A stretch of DNA of 59,194 nt from Sporolactobacillus nakayamae (GTDB lineage Bacteria; Bacillota; Bacilli; Bacillales; Sporolactobacillaceae): contig NZ_FOOY01000012.1 in the NCBI RefSeq assembly GCF_900113325.1, positions 57,270 to 116,463 on the forward strand. The letters are read 5' to 3'. Both the position numbers and the translations under genes were made by a program. Of the stretch, positions 17,555 through 25,979 are shown one piece after another. A model generated the notes under the pieces. It made no database searches, was not told the origin of the DNA, and saw only the letters and a program-made list of their open reading frames with translations. Positions within the stretch are counted from its first letter, which is position 1; each line of letters begins with the position of its first letter.

Positions 17555-18334
17555 GTGAAACAGATGATGCAAACACAAGGTCTCTATGATGGCGCCGCCT
17601 ACTATTATCTGAAGTATCGGGGCCAGTACAGTGACCGATTGATCCAAACATTAGCCTCAAAATGTCGATTGGATGGTAAAGGGCGTCTGCTGGATTTAGG
17701 GTGCGGAACCGGTAAGTTAACTTTTCCAATGGCAAAGTATTTTGACGACACTGTTGGCATTGATGTGAGTTCGGATATGCTGCAATCCGCGCGCAGCCAA
17801 TGTGAACTGCTCGATATTCACAAAATGAAGTGGCTGCAAATGCCTTCTGAGCAAATGAATCCAAAGCTGGGCTCATTTCGAATGATTACAGCTGGCGATG
17901 CCTTTCACTGGATGGATCGCGAACTCGTGCTTAAGCTGAGCTATGATCGTCTTGAACCAGGCGGAGCGCTAGCTCTTGTCGGGCAGGGACATATGCTTGG
18001 TGACCGCTCGCTTGATTGGCAGCAGGCGGTTCAGCAGGTCATTGATAAATGGTTTCCGAATAGCGGACACCGAAAACTTAGTGTCCGACATGAGCAGTTG
18101 CTGGCTCAATCTTCGTTTCACTCTTTGGTGACCGGTCAGATTCATTCAGAACGTAAACGCGATATTCCGTCTGTCATCGGTTATCTTTATTCCACATCCA
18201 CTTGCCGAAAAACTATGCTCGGCACCGACGCACCTGATTTTGAAAAAGAACTCTATGACAAGTTGAAATCAATTGATCCTTCAGGTATTTTTACAGAGTC
18301 TGTTACGGATTACTATATAATCGCTTTTAAATAA
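17555..18334 (+). CDS. class I SAM-dependent methyltransferase
   Basis: A 259-residue protein with a Rossmann-type SAM site: motif I LLDLGCGTGKL (about residues 44-54), then VGIDVSSDMLQSAR (motif II) and the post-motif GDAFHWMDRE. The last feature, His-Trp-Met after Asp-Ala, resembles YcgJ/UbiE-like small-molecule methyltransferases. The substrate is unknown. Start GTG 17555 follows CAGGTGATCAA; ATG 17564 is an alternative. It is a single gene. Confidence 0.82.
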   Translation: MKQMMQTQGLYDGAAYYYLKYRGQYSDRLIQTLASKCRLDGKGRLLDLGCGTGKLTFPMAKYFDDTVGIDVSSDMLQSARSQCELLDIHKMKWLQMPSEQMNPKLGSFRMITAGDAFHWMDRELVLKLSYDRLEPGGALALVGQGHMLGDRSLDWQQAVQQVIDKWFPNSGHRKLSVRHEQLLAQSSFHSLVTGQIHSERKRDIPSVIGYLYSTSTCRKTMLGTDAPDFEKELYDKLKSIDPSGIFTESVTDYYIIAFK

Positions 18335-18394
18335 CTGCGGAAGCAGGCTTAGGGTTGCTAAGCCTTTTGGAAGGGACATTAGGAGAGTGAATCT

Positions 18395-19189
18395 GTGAAT
18401 AACCATGATATTGATTACAAAATCGAGGGTCAGGAAATGCAATTCGTGGAAATCGAATTGGATCCCGGTGAAACGGTGATTGCCGAAGCCGGGAGCTTCA
18501 TGATGATGGAAGCTGGCATTTCCATGGAAACTATTTTTGGCGATGGGAGCAATCAAGGAAGCGGGGTAATGGGCAAGTTGTTCGGTGCCGGCAAACGACT
18601 GCTCACAGGTGAAAGTCTTTTCATGACCGCGTTTACTTATGAGGGATCAACGAAGGGCCATGTTTCCTTCGCATCCCCTTACCCGGGAAAAATCATTCCG
18701 CTTGATCTAAGTCTCTACGGCGGTCGCATGATTTGTCAGAAGGACTCTTTCCTATGCGCCGCAAAAGGAGTTTCTGTTGGGGTCGCTTTTCAGAAAAAGC
18801 TCGGGGCCGGATTCTTCGGAGGAGAAGGCTTTATCATGCAGAAGCTCGAGGGTGACGGTCTGGCATTTGTCCATGCGGGCGGCATGATTAAAGAGCTTGA
18901 TCTTGCACCAGGCGAGACGTTAAAAGTTGACACGGGCTGCCTGGTCGCAATGACGAGCAGTGTGGACTATGACATTGAATTTGTCAAAGGTGTTAAAACT
19001 GCCCTGTTTGGCGGAGAAGGATTGTTTTTCGCAACATTAAGAGGCCCGGGAAAAGTACTGGTACAATCCCTTCCGTTCAGCCGCCTCGCCAGCCGTGTGT
19101 TCAGCGCGATGCCTGGCAATCCGGCCGGACGCAGTAAGGATGAGGGAAGTCTTACCGGCGGTTTGTTCAACATGTTTAACGGCGACTAA
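18395..19189 (+). CDS. TIGR00266 (AIM24-like) family protein
   Basis: A 264-residue beta-rich, glycine-rich protein of the TIGR00266/AIM24 family, conserved across bacteria with unknown function. Typical segments are [12 protein letters not shown] (about residues 29-40), [18 protein letters not shown] (about 118-135) and the repeated GEGF/GEGLF motifs. It has no signal peptide and no membrane helix. GTG 18395 follows AGGAGAG at 8 nt. It lies 60 bp behind the methyltransferase gene. Confidence 0.88.
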   Translation: MNNHDIDYKIEGQEMQFVEIELDPGETVIAEAGSFMMMEAGISMETIFGDGSNQGSGVMGKLFGAGKRLLTGESLFMTAFTYEGSTKGHVSFASPYPGKIIPLDLSLYGGRMICQKDSFLCAAKGVSVGVAFQKKLGAGFFGGEGFIMQKLEGDGLAFVHAGGMIKELDLAPGETLKVDTGCLVAMTSSVDYDIEFVKGVKTALFGGEGLFFATLRGPGKVLVQSLPFSRLASRVFSAMPGNPAGRSKDEGSLTGGLFNMFNGD

Positions 19190-19213
19190 TTCATAAATCA
19201 GTTTAATGATCCA

Positions 19214-19252
19214 TTGCGTCGCCGTGTTGTCCTCCGGCGGCGTTGTTTTATT
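19214..19252 (+). terminator. likely terminator after the TIGR00266 gene
   Basis: GC-rich stem, about GCGTCGCCG (19216-19224) with CGGCGGCGT (19235-19243), then a run rich in T. The pairing is imperfect. Confidence 0.5.
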
Positions 19253-19333
19253 TCTAATGCCGAGCATTATACTAGGTTTCTGTCTGCGGATTCGTTACAC
19301 TAATAGGAACGATAAATAGCGGAGTGGTACCAC

Positions 19334-20275
19334 GTGAATGAAACGAAAAAGCAAGCATCCGGTAAAACAAGTGTCCGTTGGGTATTCTGGCTGCTCGCTG
19401 CGAAAATTGCCTTCATTCTCCTGCTTGCCGGAGTGACTGTGTGGATTATCTACGCAGTTCAGGCGCATAATTCAGGCAGCAGTGAAGGCGTACGCTTTAC
19501 ACATGTGCTCGGCGCCGGATACAGCAAGGATGGGAAAACAGTTTGGCTTGGGACTGATAAACAGCTTGTAACTTATAAAAAAGGTACATGGGACGCTGAA
19601 AATTTAAAGAGCGACTCGCGCGTCTTAATGTATTTGCCGATCAATTCCGGCTTTATCCAAATAAGTAAATCCGGAAGCATAGAGTGGAAGACGCTAAAAC
19701 AAGAACCGTTGAATCGCCGCAAACTAAATGACCAAAAAGGATTGTGGGCGCAAGGCTATGCGACGGGTCGACTGTATAATCTTCACACCATAGGTAAAAC
19801 ATCCGAATTACGTTTCTCTGATAACAGAGGCGATTCTTGGAGAACGATCAAGTTGGAAACCGTTGAAGGAACTGCTCAAGTCTTAGCTGTATCGCCGACT
19901 AATAAGAGTCAGCTCGCAATCGGGACAACAAAAGGTCTCTATGTCAGCACGGATCATGGCGCTCATTTTCAGCGATACTTAAAGGGTCATTCTGTGACCA
20001 GCATGGCGTATGGATTTACCAAACAGTCCTCACTGCTTGTCGCCAGCTTCAGACAAGAAACATCACTCTACCAAATTCTTCCGCAACAAACGAAAACCAT
20101 TAATCTTGACATGGATACTGTAGCGAGTGATCGCTTGATTAAAATCATTCAAAATCCGATCAAACCCGGAGAAGCGATTATTCTAACCAAGCATGGGGAT
20201 ATGTATCAAACGGAAAATGGTGGACAGAACTGGACGATTATTGCCCAAAAAGGCCGAGGGTTGAACGGGAATTGA
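19334..20275 (+). CDS. membrane-anchored BNR/sialidase-fold repeat protein
   Basis: A 313-residue protein with one N-terminal transmembrane helix (about residues 18-42), so probably tethered with the C-terminal part outside. The rest shows beta-propeller repeats with Asp-box-like turns: SDNRGDSWRTIK (about 156-167), STDHGAHFQRY and TENGGQNWTII near the end. It resembles the YCF48/F510_1955 type of exported propeller proteins. No catalytic residues can be identified. Start GTG 19334 follows GGAGTGG. Confidence 0.75.
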   Translation: MNETKKQASGKTSVRWVFWLLAAKIAFILLLAGVTVWIIYAVQAHNSGSSEGVRFTHVLGAGYSKDGKTVWLGTDKQLVTYKKGTWDAENLKSDSRVLMYLPINSGFIQISKSGSIEWKTLKQEPLNRRKLNDQKGLWAQGYATGRLYNLHTIGKTSELRFSDNRGDSWRTIKLETVEGTAQVLAVSPTNKSQLAIGTTKGLYVSTDHGAHFQRYLKGHSVTSMAYGFTKQSSLLVASFRQETSLYQILPQQTKTINLDMDTVASDRLIKIIQNPIKPGEAIILTKHGDMYQTENGGQNWTIIAQKGRGLNGN

Positions 20276-20335
20276 ATAGGAACAACGAACTGTTTATGGT
20301 AAACTGATAGAAATGGCGAGAGGATCGGTGAAAAA

Positions 20336-21484
20336 ATGATTCATACGGTTTTATTCGATGTTGACGGCGTTTTTCTTAGCGAGGAACGTTATTTTGACGC
20401 ATCGGCGCTCACTGTGCGTGAATTACTGTTGAGCGAAAATTATCTAGGGTTAGGCGATGGCAAGTCTTTTCAAACGGAATACAGCGATGAAGAGATTGCA
20501 AAGATCCGATCAACTATTTTTCTGAATGATGACGTTTTGAACTTCTTGAAATCCCGGGGGATGAACGCCAACTGGGATATGATTTATATAACGATTTCCG
20601 TACAGCTCATTCATCTGACAACGCAATTGCCAGAGGAGGCACGGGTTCAGGCAGTGAAACAACTGACAAAACCGATCACTCGGACGACGCTCGATACGTT
20701 TAGAGCCTTGTTTAAAGAATATCCTGTGAAGCCTGATTTCACTAGATTCATGATTGACTTTAAAGAGAGTCATGCGACAAAACAGGAATTAATTCTTTAT
20801 CTGAATGAGATCGCTGAGAAACGGCTTGGCATTAAAACAAAAGCCTTCCAGCCAAAGAGTGATTTCTGGCATATCGGTGAGCACGCTTCACAAGAATGGT
20901 ACATAGGTGATGAAAATGTGCTTAGCGCGACTGGCGCGCCATCCGTTCAGACCGGCAAAAAAGGATTCATGAATGAAGAAGTGACACTTGCGGAACCTGA
21001 CTTTATTCAGGGAATGTTTCACGCATTCCGCGAGAAAGGGATTCGTGTAGGGATCGCGACCGGGCGCCCGAGATTGGAGACCTTTAAACCGTTCACGTAC
21101 TTGAACTGGATTGGCGAGCTCGATCAGAATCACATCGCGACCGCCGATGATGTGCTGGCAGCAGAACGAAAATATGATGCGGCCCCCCTTGCAAAGCCGC
21201 ATCCGTTTACTTACCTAACCTCGTTCCATGGCAAGGATAGCGACATTGAACGATGGACTGCTCGTCAGCCGGAGCAGCTGCCTGAAGGTGAAAATACGTT
21301 AATTGTCGGGGATTCGCTTGCCGACTTGTTATGTGCGAAACAATTGGGCTGCCGATTTGTTGGCGTTCTCACAGGACTTTCCGGTCAGAAAGCGCGCGGT
21401 GAATTGGAAGAGCATGGTGCCGATTTTATTTTAGATTCTGTCGCAGACGTAAAAGATCTTGTACTTGGTCTCTTGGAAGAATAA
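20336..21484 (+). CDS. HAD superfamily hydrolase, long form
   Basis: A 382-residue HAD-like phosphatase. Motif I is LFDVDGVFL (about residues 6-14, nucleophile Asp followed by the DxD general acid), motif II is IATGRPR (about 238-244) and motif IV is VGDSLADLLCAKQLG (about 321-335). A large helical cap of about 200 residues separates motifs I and II. The substrate is not known. It is followed, after a terminator, by the CoaW-type kinase; I recall this HAD/CoaW adjacency in other Bacilli, which might mean a role in CoA metabolism. Confidence 0.82.
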   Translation: MIHTVLFDVDGVFLSEERYFDASALTVRELLLSENYLGLGDGKSFQTEYSDEEIAKIRSTIFLNDDVLNFLKSRGMNANWDMIYITISVQLIHLTTQLPEEARVQAVKQLTKPITRTTLDTFRALFKEYPVKPDFTRFMIDFKESHATKQELILYLNEIAEKRLGIKTKAFQPKSDFWHIGEHASQEWYIGDENVLSATGAPSVQTGKKGFMNEEVTLAEPDFIQGMFHAFREKGIRVGIATGRPRLETFKPFTYLNWIGELDQNHIATADDVLAAERKYDAAPLAKPHPFTYLTSFHGKDSDIERWTARQPEQLPEGENTLIVGDSLADLLCAKQLGCRFVGVLTGLSGQKARGELEEHGADFILDSVADVKDLVLGLLEE

Positions 21485-21498
21485 GAATGTGTACCGGA

Positions 21499-21545
21499 GG
21501 GTGTCTCAAAAGTCCGTTTTTGGCTTTGAGACACCCTTGTCTTTA
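21499..21545 (+). terminator. rho-independent terminator after the HAD gene
   Basis: Perfect 12-bp stem GGGTGTCTCAAA (21499-21510) with TTTGAGACACCC (21525-21536) and a T-rich run after it. Confidence 0.8.
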
Positions 21546-21589
21546 TAACAACATGCCGGTCATGTGAAATGAAGAAAGAAGGATGAACG

Positions 21590-22408
21590 TTGAGCAGTAC
21601 AGAAAGAGCAGGTATTGATGCAGGCGGGACGTTAATCAAAGTGGCGATCCAAAAGCGACAGGGATGGCACTTTCAATCGTTTTCCATTCGGCAAGTTGAC
21701 GAGTGCCTCGCATGGCTGAATGAACGCGCCGCGCCGCTTTCGCTTCGCATCACCGGAGGAAAGGCCGACATGGTTCAAGATAAACTGAATCGACAGGACA
21801 AAGCCAGTGTTCCGGAATTCCTTGCTTCCTGCAATGGCGCGCGTCATCTGCTCGCATTAGACGGACAGAGTCAGCTTACCGATTTTATTCTTACCAATGT
21901 CGGAACAGGTACCTCGATTAACCTGATCCGGGGAGAAACGCAGGAATGGGTCGGTGGAACGGGTGTGGGCGGCGGGACACTTGTAGGGCTATCTGGTCTG
22001 TTAACGAATGTCTATGATTATTCGAAGTTAATACAGCTTGCCGCTCAAGGTCACAGGGATTCGGTTGATCTGACTGTTTCCCGAATCTATGGGAATGGAA
22101 CGCCCCCGATCCCAGGCGACCTAACGGCAAGTAATTTTGGTGCGGTGTCCAGCAAGGCTGCGGTACCGCCATCTGCCGACCAAGTCGCTTCAGTCATTGG
22201 CCTGGTTGCTGAAACGGTAACGGCACTCAGTGTCATGGCTGCTCAAAAAGCCGGTGTGGATACGGTCGTTTATATTGGAAGCTCTTTTGTAGAAAATCCC
22301 AAGCTTAAAAAAAGTGTAACGCGTTACAGCCGGCAGTGGGGGCTTACTCCGATTATCCTACGTGACGGCTCATTCTGCGGTGCTGTAGGCGCCGCGCTGT
22401 CTAACTGA
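21590..22408 (+). CDS. coaW: type II pantothenate kinase
   Basis: A 272-residue ASKHA-fold kinase phosphorylating pantothenate in the first step of CoA synthesis. It shows phosphate-1 motif GIDAGGTLIKVA (about residues 6-17), NVGTGTSINLI (about 103-113) and the GGTGVGGGTLVGLSGLL loop (about 122-138), all typical of the Staphylococcus-type CoaW, which is not feedback-inhibited by CoA. TTG 21590 follows AGAAGGA. It is monocistronic, bounded by terminators on both sides. Confidence 0.9.
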   Translation: MSSTERAGIDAGGTLIKVAIQKRQGWHFQSFSIRQVDECLAWLNERAAPLSLRITGGKADMVQDKLNRQDKASVPEFLASCNGARHLLALDGQSQLTDFILTNVGTGTSINLIRGETQEWVGGTGVGGGTLVGLSGLLTNVYDYSKLIQLAAQGHRDSVDLTVSRIYGNGTPPIPGDLTASNFGAVSSKAAVPPSADQVASVIGLVAETVTALSVMAAQKAGVDTVVYIGSSFVENPKLKKSVTRYSRQWGLTPIILRDGSFCGAVGAALSN

Positions 22409-22410
22409 AT

Positions 22411-22454
22411 AAAAAGCCCTCCATCCTCGAAAGTTGAGGACTGGAGGGCTTTTT
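22411..22454. terminator. bidirectional terminator between coaW and serA
   Basis: An 18-bp stem of AAAAAGCCCTCCA (22411 on) with TGGAGGGCTTTTT (ending 22454), extended by ATCCTC/GAGGACT near the loop. It lies between convergent genes. Confidence 0.9.
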
Positions 22455-22468
22455 AATAAGGTAAGTAA

Positions 22469-24073
22469 TTAATTCTCTTCCGCAAAGCCGTTAATTTCCG
22501 CAAATTGCACATCGTTCAAGTCTTCGATGCCGAGAATTGTGTCGCGAACGGTGTCTGGTACAGGCTTGTCAACGGTTAAGACCATGACGGCTTTACCGCC
22601 AATAGTCTGTCGGCCAACGTACATGCTGCCGATGTTGATATGTCCTTCGCCGAGAATCGATCCTACGTTTCCAATCATGCCGGGAACATCCATGTGATCA
22701 ATGTACAGCAAATACTTTTCCGGTTCCATGTCAAGGCGATAGCCATTGATCGAAACGATTCGTCCGCCAAACCCGGCGAGGTAGGTGCAAGCGATCGTCG
22801 CTTTGTCATCGCCATTGACGATTTCAAGTTCAATAAAGTTCGTGAAGCCTTTGTGTGCTGCGTTTTTTTGCACGCTATAGGAGAGACTGTGCGCTTTGAG
22901 CACTTGCATCACGTTTACAATATTGATCGATGAATCCAGATAGTATGAAAGGAGTGCTTTGATCATTTGCCGCGTTAGTAAACCGGTGTCTTCTAAAAAG
23001 AGTTCACCATAGTAGTTAATATTGATTTTTTCCGGTGCCTTCTTAAAAATCTGCATCAGCAGTTCAGCCATTTGCTCACTCAATGTAAGGTAAGGCTTGA
23101 TTTTTTGCTGAACAGAAGCGGAGATATGCGGCAGATTAATGGCATGCTGCACGTTTCCTGCAGTGAAGATGCCAACGATTTCTTCGCTGACTGATTCAGC
23201 GACTTTCTCTTGCGCCTCTTCAGTAGAGGCACCGAGGTGCGGCGTGACAATAATGCGCGGGTTCTGTGTGAGCCCGGGAGTTTCCGGCGGTTCATGCTCG
23301 AATACGTCGATCGCAGCTCCGGCGACCTGGCCGCTGTTTACAGCGTCAACGAGTGCCCGCTCGTCAATAATTCCGCCACGTGCGCAGTTTATGAAACGTA
23401 CACCTTTTTTCGTTTTCGCAAAGTAATCCGCATCGATTAGTCCACGCGTTTCAGGGGTCAGCGGTGTGTGGACAGTAATGAAATCAGCCTGCTCCGCAAT
23501 TTCATCCAGACTTGCTTTAATAATGCCCAGCTTCTTTGCACGGTCTTCAGTAAGGAACGGATCGTAGCCGAGAATGTTCATCTGGAACCCCTTAGCGCGT
23601 TTCGCGACTTCCGTGCCGATTCGCCCCATGCCGACAACGCCCAGTGTCTTTTGGTAAAGTTCAACACCTTTGAAAAGTTTGCGTTCCCATTTTCCCGAGG
23701 TCAAAGAACCATAGGCCTGCGGGATATTGCGTGCCAGGGCAAGCATCATTGCCATGGTGTGTTCCGTTGCGGCAATCGTATTTCCGGCCGGCGCGTTGAT
23801 GACAATGATGCCTTTTTCCGTTGCGGCTTCAATATCAATATTGTCGACACCGACACCGGCACGGGCGATGACTTTCAGTCGATCTGCTGCTTGAATAATT
23901 TCACGGGTCACTTGGGTCTGACTGCGAACGATCAGCGCATCATAGTCTTTAATCATTTCAGCAAGCACAACAGGCTCTAGACCGGTATGCTGTTCAACCT
24001 TAAATTCCTGATTTCCGGTCAATGCTTTCAGACCGCTTTCGCTGATTGGATCGGTAACAATAACTTTATACAT
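22469..24073 (-). CDS. serA: D-3-phosphoglycerate dehydrogenase
   Basis: A 534-residue long-form SerA, which oxidises 3-phosphoglycerate to 3-phosphohydroxypyruvate to begin serine synthesis. It shows the NAD-binding GVVGMGRIGTEVAKRAKG (about residues 143-160), catalytic Arg in NCARGGIIDE, Glu in FEHEPPETPG, and His in TPHLGAST. An intervening ASB domain is followed by a C-terminal ACT domain (about 460-534, VPGMIGNVGSILGEGHINI) for allosteric control. The start ATG at 24073 overlaps the upstream aminotransferase stop by 8 bp, and GAGGAGG lies inside that gene. Confidence 0.96.
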   Translation of the reverse strand: MYKVIVTDPISESGLKALTGNQEFKVEQHTGLEPVVLAEMIKDYDALIVRSQTQVTREIIQAADRLKVIARAGVGVDNIDIEAATEKGIIVINAPAGNTIAATEHTMAMMLALARNIPQAYGSLTSGKWERKLFKGVELYQKTLGVVGMGRIGTEVAKRAKGFQMNILGYDPFLTEDRAKKLGIIKASLDEIAEQADFITVHTPLTPETRGLIDADYFAKTKKGVRFINCARGGIIDERALVDAVNSGQVAGAAIDVFEHEPPETPGLTQNPRIIVTPHLGASTEEAQEKVAESVSEEIVGIFTAGNVQHAINLPHISASVQQKIKPYLTLSEQMAELLMQIFKKAPEKININYYGELFLEDTGLLTRQMIKALLSYYLDSSINIVNVMQVLKAHSLSYSVQKNAAHKGFTNFIELEIVNGDDKATIACTYLAGFGGRIVSINGYRLDMEPEKYLLYIDHMDVPGMIGNVGSILGEGHINIGSMYVGRQTIGGKAVMVLTVDKPVPDTVRDTILGIEDLNDVQFAEINGFAEEN

Positions 24074-25235
24074 GCTGTGCGTAAACCTCCTCGGCTTTTT
24101 TAACAGCCGCGCCGAAACGAGGCGCTTGTCCAAACTTGGCAAGTGTTAATTCGAGCGCGCTTAATACTTTTAAAATATCAAATGGGGTGCAATAGCCCAT
24201 ATGTCCGATGCGGAAAATCTTGCCTTTGAGATCCTTCTGACCGCCGGCGATCGTAATTGAAAAATCTTTTTTTAGGGCCTTCTGAATCTCGGGTGCTGAA
24301 ATGCCTTCCGGTTGAACCGCGGTAACGGTGGGAGAGGCGTCTTCATCAGTAGTTAACAGAGGCAGCCCTAGTTCATGGATACCGGCACGAAGCATATCAC
24401 GGAGCAAAAGGTGACGTTTGATTACATTTTCCCAGCCTTCTTCTTCAATCATGTCACACACAGCCTGTGCCCCTTGTATGAGTGACACAGCCGGAGTGAA
24501 CGGTGTTGATTTTTGCTTTTCGTAAGTATCCACATAGCGTTTCAGATCAAGATAAAAACGTTTTTCCGGACACTCGCGAATGGCTTTCAATCCACGGTCG
24601 CTGAATGCGGCGAATGCGAGACCTGGAGGAAGCATCAGCGCTTTTTGCGAGCTGGTAACAAGAATATCGATCTTGTCTTCTTCCATATCAACAGGAACGG
24701 CACCAATGCAGCTGACACCGTCAACGATGAACAGGGCATCGGTCCTTTTTTTGATGACCTGACCGAGCGCGTGAATCGGATTCAGAACGCCGGTTGAGGT
24801 TTCGTTAAATGTGCCGAATACGGCTTTGATCGGTGTTCCATTGAGACTGTCGATAAAGTTCTCGAGTTGTTCTGGGGAACATGATTTGCCCCATTCTATA
24901 TTTAAACGATGGACAGTTGCTCCGTAATTTTCCGCAATCGAAGCCAGACGGTCGCCGAAAGATCCGGCAACAATAACGATGGCGTGATCGCCTTCATGAA
25001 CAGTGTTCACGACAGCCGCTTCGAGAGCGGAGGTACCGCTGCTGGTTAAAATCATGACAGGATGTTTTGTGCCGAAGACGGGTTGCAGTCTCGTCGCGAC
25101 ATCTTCAATCAGTACAGAGAAGTCAGGACTCCGATGCCCGATCATCGGGCGCGCCATAGCGGCGTTGACTTGGTTAGGGATTGGGGTAGGGCCTGGTGTA
25201 AACAAATACGTCTGATCTAAAAACAATGAACTCAT
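24066..25235 (-). CDS. class V aminotransferase, probable serine-pathway enzyme
   Basis: A 389-residue PLP enzyme of the alanine/serine-glyoxylate aminotransferase group. It shows the N-terminal FTPGPTPIP, SSGTSALEAA, the PLP Asp in IVDGVSCIGA (about residues 185-194) and the Schiff-base lysine in TSSQKALMLPPG (about 206-217). Because it is translationally coupled to serA and sits behind a serine T-box, it probably performs the phosphoserine aminotransferase step, though it is not a standard SerC. The annotated ATG touches the AAAGG site; a TTG at 25226, 9 nt from that site, may be the true start. Confidence 0.85.
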   Translation of the reverse strand: MSSLFLDQTYLFTPGPTPIPNQVNAAMARPMIGHRSPDFSVLIEDVATRLQPVFGTKHPVMILTSSGTSALEAAVVNTVHEGDHAIVIVAGSFGDRLASIAENYGATVHRLNIEWGKSCSPEQLENFIDSLNGTPIKAVFGTFNETSTGVLNPIHALGQVIKKRTDALFIVDGVSCIGAVPVDMEEDKIDILVTSSQKALMLPPGLAFAAFSDRGLKAIRECPEKRFYLDLKRYVDTYEKQKSTPFTPAVSLIQGAQAVCDMIEEEGWENVIKRHLLLRDMLRAGIHELGLPLLTTDEDASPTVTAVQPEGISAPEIQKALKKDFSITIAGGQKDLKGKIFRIGHMGYCTPFDILKVLSALELTLAKFGQAPRFGAAVKKAEEVYAQHV

Positions 25236-25304
25236 CCTTTCTGTTTCTCTTTGATTTGCGGAAGCGGCTGATCAAATAAGATTGCCGTCCGGTAAAAATA
25301 ATAA

Positions 25305-25620
25305 AAACGTCCCTCGCAGTATGCAAAACATACCGCGAGGGACGCTAATATTCGTGGTGCCACCCTCATTTGCCACCAAAGCACGAGAAACGCCTTTGGT
25401 GACCTTCATTAAACGCGATAACGGCTTTAAGCCGAATCTGCATACTCATTAATGCGCAGTGTGTCAACGCATTAACTTTCTGCTAACCTGCTCAAGAGTG
25501 CTCAATAAATTGAGAATCGTACCGGTTCTCAGCGTGTCCCGGCTCTCTGGTGACTGATTCCAAAAATATTGTTGTCTCCGTCATCGCAATTAACATGATC
25601 AAATTTCTTTAACTGATTGT
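25305..25620 (-). ncRNA. T-box riboswitch, serine type, of the serA operon
   Basis: A minus-strand leader with the T-box core GAGGGTGGCACCACG (fwd 25353-25367) and a terminator stem CGTCCCTCGC(A/G)GTATG (fwd 25308-25323 with 25329-25344) followed by T5. Stem I can be folded with arms CAATA/TATTG and GAG/CTC enclosing AGC-A; AGC (fwd 25500-25502) is a serine codon in the expected specifier place. The TGGC motif would pair with a G73 discriminator, as in tRNA-Ser. Uncharged tRNA-Ser should thus switch on the aminotransferase and serA. Confidence 0.9.
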
Positions 25621-25626
25621 GTCCAA

Positions 25627-25655
25627 ATTGTAACAGCTATCTGAATGTTTGTAAA
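25627..25655 (-). promoter_or_regulatory. sigma-A promoter of the serA T-box operon
   Basis: On the minus strand TTTACA (25655-25650), exactly 17 bp, then TACAAT (25632-25627). Transcription would start near 25620, at the beginning of the T-box leader. Confidence 0.7.
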
Positions 25656-25734
25656 GAAAAATATTTCGATTTGTTCCACTGGTAAGAAAGTATAAAAAAA
25701 TTAAAGATTCAAGGAAACGAGTGTTAGCGCAGGA

Positions 25735-25960
25735 TAGCGCCCAATCTGAGAAATAAACGGAAAAATTCCGCTTAATTAGAAAATGAATGAAAAAATTGCT
25801 TAAATAGACGGAGAAATTCCGCCTATCGCATCGAAAAACGTGAAAATAGAGGGTTTTTCCGTGCATAAGCGGAAAAATTACCCTTATTTACCTGTAAAAC
25901 AAGCACCATGGTGCAAATAACCGGAAAATCTCCGCTTATTTTATTCCGGCCACGTTACTT
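25735..25960. repeat. palindromic intergenic repeat, long copy 2
   Basis: A long copy of the dispersed element also at 46120-46345. It contains four palindrome modules of the form ATAAxCGGAA-AAA-TTCCGCTTAT, at about 25755, 25804, 25864 and 25917, separated by conserved spacers such as CGAAAAACGTGAAAAT(A/G)GAGGGTTTTTC. Relative to the copy at 46120 it carries one extra module of about 50 bp (25777-25827). It lies between the serA promoter and the end of the hisC-like gene and is non-coding. Confidence 0.88.
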
Positions 25961-25979
25961 ATGAAATGTCGGCACCTAA

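Noticed and set aside
24074-24142. 23-residue extension of SerA
   Set aside because: It is inside the aminotransferase gene; ATG 24073 gives the normal SerA start MYKVIVTD and has GAGGAGG upstream.
25609-25866. 85-residue minus-strand ORF
   Set aside because: It is made of the palindromic repeat modules (repeated NFSVYFS pieces) and is not a gene.
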